Below, piece after piece: positions 8,712 to 17,214 of a stretch of DNA of 64,000 nt. Each line of letters begins with the position of its first letter. The stretch's first letter is position 1. Below the pieces are notes generated by a model. The model saw only the letters and a list, made by a program, of their open reading frames with translations, did no database searches and was not told the origin of the DNA. The stretch lies in NCBI GenBank assembly GCA_049698695.1, contig JBAVYH010000095.1, positions 1 to 64,000 of the forward strand, in the 5' to 3' direction. The position numbers and the translations under genes were made by a program. The stretch is from Bog-375 sp049698695 (GTDB taxonomy: Bacteria; Acidobacteriota; Terriglobia; Bryobacterales; Bryobacteraceae).

Positions 8712-9078
8712 GGATCCTCCGCAGCGCCGCCACCAGCATGTCCGGGCTGAAAGGCTTGTGGAGAAACTCGACGCGTCCCGGCGCGGCCTGCTGCAAAACT
8801 CTCATGTCCACAGGATACCCGCTGCTGACCAGCACTCGCAGGTGCGGGTTGAAGGCGAGCAGATCGAGAGCCAACTCGTCGATGCCGCTATCCGCCATGC
8901 CCGCATCGAGCACCACGGCGGCGATTCGCTCGGGATGCCGCTTCAGGTGCGCCCAGGCCTTCTCCATCGTGTTGGCGGCGAACGCAGTGTATCCCAGCCG
9001 GCGGAGGTACACGCTCATCAGCTTGAGAAGCGGGGCCTCGTCATCGACAATCAGGATTTCCCACGAAGGGTGGCTCAT
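8689..9078 (-). CDS. Single-domain response regulator (CheY-like receiver)
   Basis: 129 residues, one receiver domain only. The acidic pair D12-D13 (ILIVDDE), phospho-acceptor D58 (VVLDAGM), the Ser of VLVSSGYP and the Lys of LHKPF are all present, so it should be phosphorylatable. No output domain: it must act by protein contact or in a phosphorelay. Ribosome site TTAGGAGAC precedes the ATG. It heads an operon with a 50-residue protein and a Tat-exported protein, and is divergent from yjbQ with only 25 bases between the two start codons. Confidence 0.9.
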   Translation of the reverse strand: MSHPSWEILIVDDEAPLLKLMSVYLRRLGYTAFAANTMEKAWAHLKRHPERIAAVVLDAGMADSGIDELALDLLAFNPHLRVLVSSGYPVDMRVLQQAAPGRVEFLHKPFSPDMLVAALRRILGPQEEV

Positions 9079-9088
9079 GTCTCCTAAT

Positions 9089-9104
9089 TGCTATTATCGC
9101 CCTA
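9089..9104 (+). promoter_or_regulatory. Extended -10 box directly before yjbQ, overlapping a -10 for the opposite strand
   Basis: On the plus strand TGC-TATTAT (9089-9097) is followed by six bases and then the yjbQ ATG at 9104, so transcription would begin at or beside the A of the ATG (leaderless). On the minus strand the same bases read GATAAT (9099-9094), correctly placed to serve the receiver-domain gene with a leader of about ten bases containing AGGAG. No good -35 on either side. Confidence 0.55.
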
Positions 9105-9517
9105 TGAAATTCTACACGGAATATCTGACATTTAAGACGGCCCAACACCGGGAATATGTAAACATTACGTCTCATGTAGAGACCGCACTGAGGAAGAGCG
9201 GCATCCGGGAAGGAATGATCCTGGTGTCGGCTATGCATATTACGGCGGGCGTGTGGGTCAACGACGCCGAGGACGGGCTGATTGACGATATCGATGAATG
9301 GCTGGAAGGACTTGCGCCGTTTCGCGAAGACTACCGGCATCACCGCACCGGCGAAACCAATGGCGACTCGCATTTGAAAAGCCTGCTGGTGCACCACCAG
9401 GTGATTGTGCCGGTGACCAACGGCAAGCTGGATTTCGGGCCCTGGCAGCAGGTCTATTACGCCGAATTCGACGGCCGGCGCGCCAAGCGGGTGATTCTCA
9501 AAGTAATGGGCGAATGA
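9104..9517 (+). CDS. yjbQ: YjbQ-family protein (secondary thiamine-phosphate synthase enzyme family)
   Basis: 137 residues, the normal length for this one-domain family (UPF0047). Conserved blocks are complete: AMHITAGVWVNDAEDGL, the DEWLEGLAP turn, YRHHRTGETNGDSHLKSLL and LDFGPWQQVYYAEFDG. The clustered His, Asp and Glu residues form the presumed metal/phosphate site. Some members complement thiamine-phosphate synthase mutants weakly; the true reaction is not established. The open frame extends upstream but the conserved MKFYTEYL start and the extended -10 six bases before it fix the ATG at 9104. Next gene follows in the same direction after 126 bases. Confidence 0.92.
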   Translation: MKFYTEYLTFKTAQHREYVNITSHVETALRKSGIREGMILVSAMHITAGVWVNDAEDGLIDDIDEWLEGLAPFREDYRHHRTGETNGDSHLKSLLVHHQVIVPVTNGKLDFGPWQQVYYAEFDGRRAKRVILKVMGE

Positions 9518-9600
9518 CAGGATTTCCGCGCCAGGCTTGCAAGGAATTCGTGCCAAGGAGCATTCTGTGTTTAGGAGTTTGACCCCCAAGAAACGCCACC

Positions 9601-9618
9601 GGCCGCCAGCTGGCGGCC
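9601..9618. repeat. Perfect 18-base palindrome upstream of the DUF4139 gene
   Basis: GGCCGCCAGCTGGCGGCC is its own reverse complement. It sits 25 bases before the ATG at 9644 and could be a REP unit, a yjbQ terminator without a T-run, or an operator for the following gene. Confidence 0.5.
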
Positions 9619-9643
9619 GCGGCTACGAAAAGAGTCTACGACG

Positions 9644-11689
9644 ATGATGCGCACACTGTTCTGCCTGCTGTTGGGCGCGGCGCTGGCCGCGCCCGCGGAA
9701 TTGCGAGTCACCCAAGTGGTGCTGTATAAGCACGGCGTGGGATTCTTCGAGCGTGTGGGCACGTTGGGGCCCGGCGAATCGGCGCGCCTGGATTTCGACG
9801 CGGCGGAAATGAACGATGTTCTGAAATCGCTGACCATTGAAGAGCGCGGCGGCGGCAAGATTTCCGGCCTGCGCTACGATTCGCTGGACCCGCTCAGCCA
9901 CACGCTGGCGCAGTTCCCGTTTCAGATTGGCGGCGCGCAACCGTTGAGCGGCATGCTCGACCAGTTGAAGGGCGCGCGCATCGAGCTCAAGTTCGGCAAC
10001 GACACGGTCAGTGGCTTGATCGTCAATGCACGCGAAATCCCGGCCGCCGAGAATCAGCCGGCGCGCGAGCAGTTGACGCTGCTGCTCGATTCGGGCGAAC
10101 TGCGCAATCTGGATTTGGGCGCGGCCGCCGGCATCCGCTTCGCCGAGCCGCAATTGCAGCAGCAGCTCAGGGATTACCTGGCGGCACTGGCCGCGGCGCG
10201 GTCGAAGGAACGGCGCAGCGTGTATATCGATGCCAGCGACGCCAAGGAGCGGCAGGTGACGGCCAGTTACATGATTCCGGCGCCGGTATGGAAATCGAGT
10301 TACCGGCTGATCTTTGGCGAGACCGGCAAGCCCGTGCTCGAAGGCTGGGCCATTGTCGATAACACCACCGGCGAGGATTGGAACCAGGTGCGTCTTTCGC
10401 TGGTTTCGGGGCGGCCGATTTCCTTTGTCAGCCAGCTTTACGCGCCGCGCTATGTGAGCCGGCCCAGCGCCGAATTGCCGGAAGACGCCGCGGCACGGCC
10501 GGTGCTGCATGCGGGGGCGTACGCGGCGGCGGCGAGCGGAAGTGTGAATGCGCCGGCGCAGGCACCGCCCCCGCCCCCGCCGCCAATGGCCAAGGCGATG
10601 CGAGCCTCCCCCCACGCCTTTGATTCGTCCTTGGCGCAACGGGTCTCCGTCGCTGAACAAGCTGAGGTAGTGAATTCGGCGGAGCTTATGGCCAGTCCCA
10701 GCTCCATCGTCGCCGGAGCTTCGGCTGACGCCGTCGGTGAGCTGTTCGAATACCGCATTGCGCAGCCGGTGACTATTCGGAAAGGTGAATCGGCCATGCT
10801 GCCGTTTCTGCAACAGGCGATCGACGCGCGCAAATTGCTGATCTGGTCCGACCATTCCTCCGAGCATCCCACCAACGCCGCGGAGCTGACTAACTCGACG
10901 GGCAAGACGCTGGATGGCGGTCCAGTCACCGTGTACGACGGCGGCGCTTACGGAGGCGAAGCGCTGATGGAGACGCTCAAGGCCGGCGACAAGCGGCTCA
11001 TCAGTTACGCGGTGGACCTGGGCACGCGGATTACCACGGCGTTCGATAGCAAGCAGGCCGTGGTCCGCGAGATCCACTTGAGCCGCGGCGTCCTCACCAC
11101 AAAATCCGCCACGGAAGAGACCGCGACTTACACGATGCGCAATGTGGATCAGAAGGCCAAGACGCTGATCATCGAGCATCCGCTGCGCCCCGGCTACACA
11201 CTGCTCAATCAGAAGCCGATGGAGAAGACCGCCACGGCGTACCGTTTTGAAGTGCCGCTGGCGGAGGGAGCGACGAAGACGTTCGCCGTCTCGGACGAAT
11301 ACATCAACGACAGAGCATTTGTGATTTCCGATGTAACACCGGACCTATTGCTGACTTACGTTCAAAATCGCGACCTGAACGAAGACGGCCGCAAGCAGCT
11401 CGGGCGAATCGCCAATCAGAAGCAGCAGATCGCCGATAACAACGCCGCCATCGAGGACGCACAGCGCCAGGTGCGCGACCTTGGCACGGACGAGGACCGG
11501 TTGCGCCGGAACATCGAAAGCCTCAACCGCGTCAGCGGCCAGCAGCAGCAGGTGCAGGACTACGCGCGCGAGCTCGGCGCGCTGGAGCAAAAGCTGACCA
11601 CGCTGCGCGACCGCCAGGCGGAGCTGCAAAAGAAGAAGACGGCGCTGCAGCACGACCTGGATGAGATGATCGCTTCGTCTTCGTTCTAA
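9644..11689 (+). CDS. Secreted DUF4139 domain protein with C-terminal coiled coil
   Basis: 681 residues. Signal peptide MMRTLFCLLLGAALAAPA, then a beta-rich region (TQVVLYKHGVGFFER, LDFDAAEMNDVLKSLTI) and the DUF4139 core around 210-290 (ASYMIPAPVWKSSYRLIF, GWAIVDNTTGEDWNQVRLSLVSGRPISF), which is the strongest match to the family. A Pro/Ala linker (APPPPPPPM) splits the protein near 310. Residues 575-681 are heptad-rich (KQQIADNNAAIEDAQRQVRD) and should form a coiled coil. Function of DUF4139 proteins is not known; periplasmic or surface location is inferred. Confidence 0.85.
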   Translation: MMRTLFCLLLGAALAAPAELRVTQVVLYKHGVGFFERVGTLGPGESARLDFDAAEMNDVLKSLTIEERGGGKISGLRYDSLDPLSHTLAQFPFQIGGAQPLSGMLDQLKGARIELKFGNDTVSGLIVNAREIPAAENQPAREQLTLLLDSGELRNLDLGAAAGIRFAEPQLQQQLRDYLAALAAARSKERRSVYIDASDAKERQVTASYMIPAPVWKSSYRLIFGETGKPVLEGWAIVDNTTGEDWNQVRLSLVSGRPISFVSQLYAPRYVSRPSAELPEDAAARPVLHAGAYAAAASGSVNAPAQAPPPPPPPMAKAMRASPHAFDSSLAQRVSVAEQAEVVNSAELMASPSSIVAGASADAVGELFEYRIAQPVTIRKGESAMLPFLQQAIDARKLLIWSDHSSEHPTNAAELTNSTGKTLDGGPVTVYDGGAYGGEALMETLKAGDKRLISYAVDLGTRITTAFDSKQAVVREIHLSRGVLTTKSATEETATYTMRNVDQKAKTLIIEHPLRPGYTLLNQKPMEKTATAYRFEVPLAEGATKTFAVSDEYINDRAFVISDVTPDLLLTYVQNRDLNEDGRKQLGRIANQKQQIADNNAAIEDAQRQVRDLGTDEDRLRRNIESLNRVSGQQQQVQDYARELGALEQKLTTLRDRQAELQKKKTALQHDLDEMIASSSF

Positions 11690-11696
11690 GTGATGA

Positions 11697-11735
11697 GCCC
11701 GGAGGCCGGGCACGCCACGGGTGCGTCCGGCCTTA
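11697..11735. terminator. Imperfect hairpin between convergent genes
   Basis: AGGCCGGGCACGC and GTGCGTCCGGCCT form a stem with one mismatch and one wobble pair around a short loop, just after the DUF4139 stop and before the convergent pump gene end. There is no clear T-run, so a Rho-independent role is uncertain; a repeat unit is the alternative. Confidence 0.4.
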
Positions 11736-11782
11736 CAGCCAGCAATTGCCACGAAGTACGCGAGGGGCCGCGGGGCGGGGCG

Positions 11783-14458
11783 CTAAACTTCTTCCGGCAG
11801 GTCCGGCTCGGGCAGCCTGTCATTTTGTCTCGCCACCCAAACATAAAGGGTGGGCAGCAGGAAGACATTCATAACCATGGCTACCATGAGTCCACCCACG
11901 ATCACGATGGCGAACGGGCGCTGGGAATCGGAACCGATGGCGTGGGAAAGCGCGGCGGGCAGCAATCCAAGTGTGGCGACCAGGGTGGTCATCATGATGG
12001 GCCGCAAGCGGAGTACGGCCCCTTGAATGGCGGCTTGTACTACCGAGTGGCCGCTCGCGCGAAGCTGGTTGATGTATTCCAGCATGATGACGCCCGTTTG
12101 TACGCAGACGCCGAACAGCGCCAGAAAACCGACGCCCGACGAGACTGACATATGCGTGCCCGTCGCCAGCAGCGCCAGCAGCCCGCCCAGCGGCGCCATG
12201 GCCATGTTCGCCAACATTAGGCTGGCCCACTTGAAAGAATGGAACATGGTGTAGAGAATGATGAAGATCACCAGAACGGTCACCGGCAGCACCACCATCA
12301 GCCGCTTCTGCGAGCGCTGCTGGCTGGCGTATTCGCCGGCCCAACTGATGGTGTAACCCTTGGGCAGCTTTACCTGTTGCTTTACCTTGCGGATAGCTTC
12401 TTCCACGGTGCTGCCCAAGTCGCGGCCGCGAACGGAGTATTTCAGCGCCACGTAGCGCGAGTTCGCCTCACGGTAGATTTCGGAAGCGCCGTCGAGTTCC
12501 CGGACTTTGCACAACTGCGCCAGTGAAACGCGCTCGCCGGAGGGCGCGAGAAGGCGGATGCGCTCGATGGCTTCCGTGGTGTCGCGATAGGAGGGCAGGT
12601 AGCGCGCCACCAAATCGAAGTGCTGCTCGCCCTGGAGCACCTGGCTGACGGCGTTGCCGCCGACCGCGGTCTGAATGGCGTCCTGCACATCGGCGACGTT
12701 GATGCCGAAGCGCGCCGCTTGGTCGCGGTCCACGCGGAACTCGAGGTTTGGCTGCCCGATTACGCGAAACAGGCCCAGGTCCTCGATGCCGCGCACGCCG
12801 CGCATCACATCGACGATTTCCTCGCCCTTGGCTTCCAGCAATCTCAAATCGGCGCCGTAGATCTTGACCGCAAGCTCCCCCTTTACGCCGCTCACCGCTT
12901 CCTCCATGTTGTCGGAGATGGGCTGCGAAAAATTCCAAAGCACGCCGGGCAACTTCTCCACCTCGCGGTCCAGCGCGGCGATCAGCTCGTCCTTGTTCTG
13001 GCGAAACACCGGCCGCCACTGCTCCTTGGGCTTCAGGTCCACGAAGTACTCCGTGTTGAAGAAGCCAGTGGTATCGTTGCCGTCGTCGGGCCGGCCCACT
13101 TGCGACACGACTTGCGTGACCTCGGGGAATGAAGCAAAAATCACCCGCGCTTGATTCGTGTGCCGCGCGCCCAAATGGCGCCTTCGTCCAGGTGTGGCAG
13201 AAACTCGGAGCCGATGACGCCGCTGGTCAGCAGGTACGCGGCTGCCGCCACCGAAAGCACGGCCGCGCCCACCGGCGCCCAGCGATGCTCGATGGCCCAC
13301 TTCACGGCCTCGCGATACCGGTTAGTCACGAACAGCAAGACCGGGTTGTGCCATTCCATGGTTTCGCGACGAAACAGAAAGCTGGCAAGCACCGGCGCCA
13401 CCACGATGGAAAAGAGCAGGGCGCCGGCCAGCGCGAAGGCCACGGTCCACGCCATGGGCTTGAAGAGGCGCCCTTCCACGCTCTGCAAGCTGAAGATGGG
13501 AAGGTAGGCGGTGATGATGATGGCGATAGCGTAAAACACCGGCCGCTGGACCTCGTGCGCCGCCTCACGGATGCGGTCCATGGCCGGCTTGGGCGTTTGG
13601 CGCTCACCCAAATGGCGCACGATGTTCTCCACCATCACCACCGCTCCATCCACCACCATGCCGAAATCGAGCGCCCCCAGCGAGAGCAGGTTGGCGGGGA
13701 TGTGGCGCAGGTCGAGGCAGATCGACGCGAACAGCAGCGAAAACGGAATGGTCAAGGCCACGATCAGCGCGCCGCGCGCGTTCCCCAGGAAGAGGAAAAG
13801 AATGACGGCCACCAGAAAGATTCCTTCGGTGAGATTGTGCAGTACGGTGTGCGTGGTGTAGTGCACCGTAGTCCACCAACTTATCGGGATCGATGCGGAC
13901 CTGGTATTCCTTAGTGACGCCGCCAAAGCTGGCTACATCGACCACGTTGGGAACCGATTTGAACTGCTTTTCGAGCACCCAGTCCTCGAGCGCTTTCAGT
14001 TCCATCAGATCGTACTCGGGATTGTCGCTGTGCAGCGTGTACCAATAGATCTGGCCGACCGGACTCCAGTCAGTGCCCATCTGCGGCTGCAGGCCCTGCG
14101 GCAGAGTGACCTCGGAAAGGCGCTCCAGCACCTTGGCGCGATTCCAGTCGTTATCGGAATCGTCGTCGAAGACCAGCATCAAGCTGGATAGGCCGAACAG
14201 AGAGGTCGAGCGCAGGTGTTCCAGGTGCGGCAGTCCGTTCATCACGATTTCGAGCGGAATGGTAACCTGCTGCTCGACTTCCTCTGCCGCGCGTCCCGGC
14301 CACTGCGTGATGACCTGGACGTAATTGTTGGCCACGTCGGGATAGGCTTCGATCGGCAGCCTCTGAAAGGAAACGACGCCCCAGAAAAACAACAGCGCAG
14401 CCACTATCACCACCAGGAAACGGTTGCTGAGCGCGAATTCGACGATTGTCCGGATCAT
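11783..14458 (-). pseudogene. CusA/CzcA-like HME-RND efflux pump gene, disrupted by two deletions
   Basis: Three reading frames together give most of a heavy-metal RND pump (intact length about 1,030-1,060 residues). Segment 1 (14458 to about 13875) holds TM1 and the first pore half down to YQVRIDPDKLVDYG. Segment 2 (about 13870-13160) resumes in a shifted frame at YTTHTVLHNLTEGIFLV with TM2-TM6, including the LDFGMVVDGAVVMVEN motif, to FLPHLDEGAIWARGT. Segment 3 (about 13150-11783) returns to the first frame at NQARVIFASFPEVTQVV and runs to the end. About 130 residues of the PN2 region and about 13 residues at the second joint are missing. Between the joints frame 1 contains a stop, so no full pump can be made. 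The adaptor and TolC genes upstream are intact. Confidence 0.82.
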
Positions 14459-14473
14459 GGCCCGATCACCGGC

Positions 14474-15619
14474 CTATTGCTCCGCGGTGTCCTGCAGCAC
14501 GAGCGCGTTGGAGACCACCTGGTCGCCCGGCGCTACGCCGTTCAGTAGTTCCTGAAGATTCGGCAACACCATATTGCCGGCCGTCACCTCCACCCTGCGG
14601 AACGTCTTCTCACCCGCCGGGACATAGACCCAATCGCGGTCATGCAGGTGCAATATGGCCGAAGCCGGCACCACGGCGCGCGATTCTTTGTGCTGGCCGT
14701 GGAAGGTGGCCGTTACGAACATTCCCAGGCGCATCAGGCCGGGATTGGGAACCTGCAGCCGAACCTTGGCGGTGCGGATGTTGGGGTCCAGGGTAGGGCC
14801 GATGTTATCGATGCGGGCGCGCAGTACCTGACCGGGATAGGCGCTGAGATGAATGTCGGCGAACTCACCGATGCGCACGTTCGCCAGGTCGTTCTCATAC
14901 ACGTCGCACACCACCCAGACGTCGGAAAGATCGGCGATGGTGAACAGGTTGGGCGAATTGTCGAGCGTCTTGACGCCGGCCGCATTGGTAACGTTCTGCT
15001 CGACGATGACGCCGGAAATCGGTGCGAAAATATCCACCAGGGAGCTGGCGTGGCTGGCGCCGACTCCCAGCACCTTGAGACGCTCCAGCGCCGTGTCCAC
15101 GTCCACCTGCGCCTTGTCGGCCGCATCCTGAGCCACTTCCAGGTCTTTCTGCGCGATGGCCCCCTTCTCATAAAGCAATTGCGCGCGGGAAAGCTGCGCC
15201 CGCAGCAGGGTCTGATCGGCCAGCGCGTGCCGGTAATCGGAGAAGGCCGAAGAAATGTCGGAGCTCTCGATGCGCATCAGCAACTGCCCCTTGCTGACGG
15301 TGTCGCCGAGCTTGGCGTGGATTTCCACCACGCGGCCCGAGGCCAGCGAGATCACCGGCACGTTGCGCGAGACATCGGCGCTTACCACGCCGGTTACTTG
15401 CAGCTCGGGCGCCGTCTCGCGCAGTTGCGCGGTAGCCAGGGGAAACTCCTCGGGATGATCCACCGTCACCAGGTTCACGTCGGATTCGCTTTCGACCTGC
15501 GTCGGCGGCGGCGCTTCGGCCTTGGGATCGGGCTGGCCCTTGGCGCGGCAGCCGGCCAGCCCGAACGCCAGCGCCAACGGCAGAAGAACGCAGCCGGCCA
15601 CTCCCAGCGCGGCCCTCAC
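14474..15619 (-). CDS. RND efflux periplasmic adaptor (CusB/CzcB type membrane fusion lipoprotein)
   Basis: 381 residues. Signal peptide with lipobox LAGC at about 22-25 (FGLAGCRAK), so lipid-anchored in the inner membrane facing the periplasm. Then the barrel-sandwich half (SLASGRVVEIHAKLGDTVSKGQ), a helical hairpin about 135-195 rich in Ala/Gln/Asp, the second half (IFAPISGVIVEQNVTNAAGV) and beta-barrel/MP domains. It would bridge the pump and the TolC channel. Start ATG overlaps the tolC-like stop (ATGA), stop lies 15 bases before the pump start. Intact although its pump partner is broken. Confidence 0.9.
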   Translation of the reverse strand: MRAALGVAGCVLLPLALAFGLAGCRAKGQPDPKAEAPPPTQVESESDVNLVTVDHPEEFPLATAQLRETAPELQVTGVVSADVSRNVPVISLASGRVVEIHAKLGDTVSKGQLLMRIESSDISSAFSDYRHALADQTLLRAQLSRAQLLYEKGAIAQKDLEVAQDAADKAQVDVDTALERLKVLGVGASHASSLVDIFAPISGVIVEQNVTNAAGVKTLDNSPNLFTIADLSDVWVVCDVYENDLANVRIGEFADIHLSAYPGQVLRARIDNIGPTLDPNIRTAKVRLQVPNPGLMRLGMFVTATFHGQHKESRAVVPASAILHLHDRDWVYVPAGEKTFRRVEVTAGNMVLPNLQELLNGVAPGDQVVSNALVLQDTAEQ

Positions 15620-17040
15620 GGCGTCACCTCGCGCCCTACCGCCAGGTTCAACTGCCCCGCGGCCGTCAGGTAGCTGGCGATCAGATTGAGATAGGCCACT
15701 CGGACGGCCCGGTAGTCGTGCTGTGCATCGAGAAAGTCCAGCAGAGCCGCGCCTCCGTGCTGGTAGGAAAATGAAACCGTGTCTCGCACGCTGGTGGCGC
15801 GCGCGAGGAAGCCGTCCGGCCCGCGGTACGGCCGCAGCAGATTCACCGCCGAGGCCAGCGTGAAGTAGGCCGAATCCACGTCGCTGAATACCTGGTTCCG
15901 GGTGGCGTCGCGCAGCCTCTCGGCGTGCGTAATGTCGATCTCGGTGCGCGCTTTCTCGCCCTGGTTCTTGTCGAAAATGCGCAGCGGAATGTTGATGCTT
16001 ACGCCCATATAAACCGGGATCGGCGGGTTGCGCGCGAAGTCCACGCTGAACGTCGGATCGGTCGATCCATTGGCCACCGCCAGCTTGTGGTCGGTTTGCG
16101 CCTTGTCCACCGCCTCCGCCGCTGCTTTCAAGTCCGGCCGGGTGGCCAGCGCCATGGCATGAAACTCCTCGAGCGGCATCAGTTGTTCGGCGAAATCGAA
16201 CGGCCCCGTCACGTCGAACTGGTCCACCGGCGAACGGTCGCTCAGCATCGCCTGCAAGGTGATCTTGGCGGTGCGCAAATTCACCATCGCCGTTTCGAAA
16301 TCGGATTGATATTGCGGCAACTGCAGCTCGATGCGGTCCAGGTCCACGCGCGCGATGTCGCCGGCTTTGTAACGCTCGCGGCTGATGGCGAGCTCTTTGT
16401 CAAAGTACTCCAGGTTGTCCTTCGCCAGCGCCAGCACCTGCTTGGCTTGCAAGGTCTGGACAAAAGCCGTGCGCAGCGTGAACAGCAGGGTGCGTTCCAG
16501 GTCCGCCTGCTGCGACACGGCGATGCCCGTGCCCTTCTGCGCGCTCTCCAGACGCAATTCCCGCTTGTGCTGCCGCTCGTGCAAGTAACTGATTGATCCG
16601 GACGGGAATGTGTATGCGAAAGGACGATACGCGTCCGGGCCTCCGCTGGGCGGCGGCTGTTTCGAGAACGGATTGATCTGATCGAGGCCTCCGGTCAAAT
16701 CCGGGTTGGGGCGCAGATAGGCGGTGATTTCTTGGTCCTTCGCTTCCTGGATGTTGATCTGGCCGGCCTGCAGCGTGGGGTTAGCCGCCGCAAACTTGTC
16801 TTTCACCTGTTGCCAGGTGAGCGCCGTCTGTGCGAAGGCTGGAACCAGGCAAGCCGCCGTCAGGCCCGCGCCGGCGCGCAGGGCGATGCAGCGGGCTAAC
16901 TGGCGGCCGTAGGGGCCGGGCATGCCCGGCCCGGCCTGTCGCGAGACACTCAGCCGCCACCCGAGGTATGACGCCGTATCTACGAACCGGTGTACTAAGT
17001 TCACAAAGGCTGGCAAGGTTCGCGTCATGTTCCGTTTCAT
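15616..17040 (-). CDS. TolC-family outer-membrane efflux channel (CusC/CzcC type)
   Basis: 474 residues with the duplicated outer-membrane-factor helices (AHERLRDATRNQVFSDVDSA region near 370; HGGAALLDFLDAQHDYR near 430; the matching first repeat around 200-250). Signal sequence near 55-70 (AACLVPAFAQ). The first 50 or so codons are odd: they contain a GPGMPGPYG segment coded by a 20-base palindromic repeat (16913-16932), so either the true start lies downstream of it or the repeat has extended the N-terminus; a start close to the signal peptide is likely. First gene of the tripartite efflux operon. Confidence 0.85.
   Translation of the reverse strand: MKRNMTRTLPAFVNLVHRFVDTASYLGWRLSVSRQAGPGMPGPYGRQLARCIALRAGAGLTAACLVPAFAQTALTWQQVKDKFAAANPTLQAGQINIQEAKDQEITAYLRPNPDLTGGLDQINPFSKQPPPSGGPDAYRPFAYTFPSGSISYLHERQHKRELRLESAQKGTGIAVSQQADLERTLLFTLRTAFVQTLQAKQVLALAKDNLEYFDKELAISRERYKAGDIARVDLDRIELQLPQYQSDFETAMVNLRTAKITLQAMLSDRSPVDQFDVTGPFDFAEQLMPLEEFHAMALATRPDLKAAAEAVDKAQTDHKLAVANGSTDPTFSVDFARNPPIPVYMGVSINIPLRIFDKNQGEKARTEIDITHAERLRDATRNQVFSDVDSAYFTLASAVNLLRPYRGPDGFLARATSVRDTVSFSYQHGGAALLDFLDAQHDYRAVRVAYLNLIASYLTAAGQLNLAVGREVTP
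16913..16932. repeat. 20-base perfect palindrome, copy 1
   Basis: GGGCCGGGCATGCCCGGCCC, preceded by GTAG. Identical 20-base palindromes occur at 53176-53195 and 55050-55069. Here it falls in the 5' part of the tolC-like reading frame. Confidence 0.85.
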
Positions 17041-17168
17041 CCGGATGCAGGGACCGGTCAGGCCCGTGACAAGGCTGGCAAGAGATTCCTCTTTGACTCT
17101 AGCGGCTCCAGTCGTTGGCCTACCACCTATCTTTCGGCCGCGGCCGGCCTATCTTTCAGCCCCGGGCC

Positions 17169-17197
17169 TTGGGTTGTAGCATGGTTGTATCTACAAT
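17169..17197 (+). promoter_or_regulatory. Sigma70-type promoter for the histidine kinase gene
   Basis: TTGGGT (17169-17174), 17-base spacer, TACAAT (17192-17197). Predicted start near 17204, leaving a leader of about ten bases that includes AAGG before the GTG start codon at 17215. Confidence 0.6.
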
Positions 17198-17214
17198 TCT
17201 AATAAGGCTCATCA

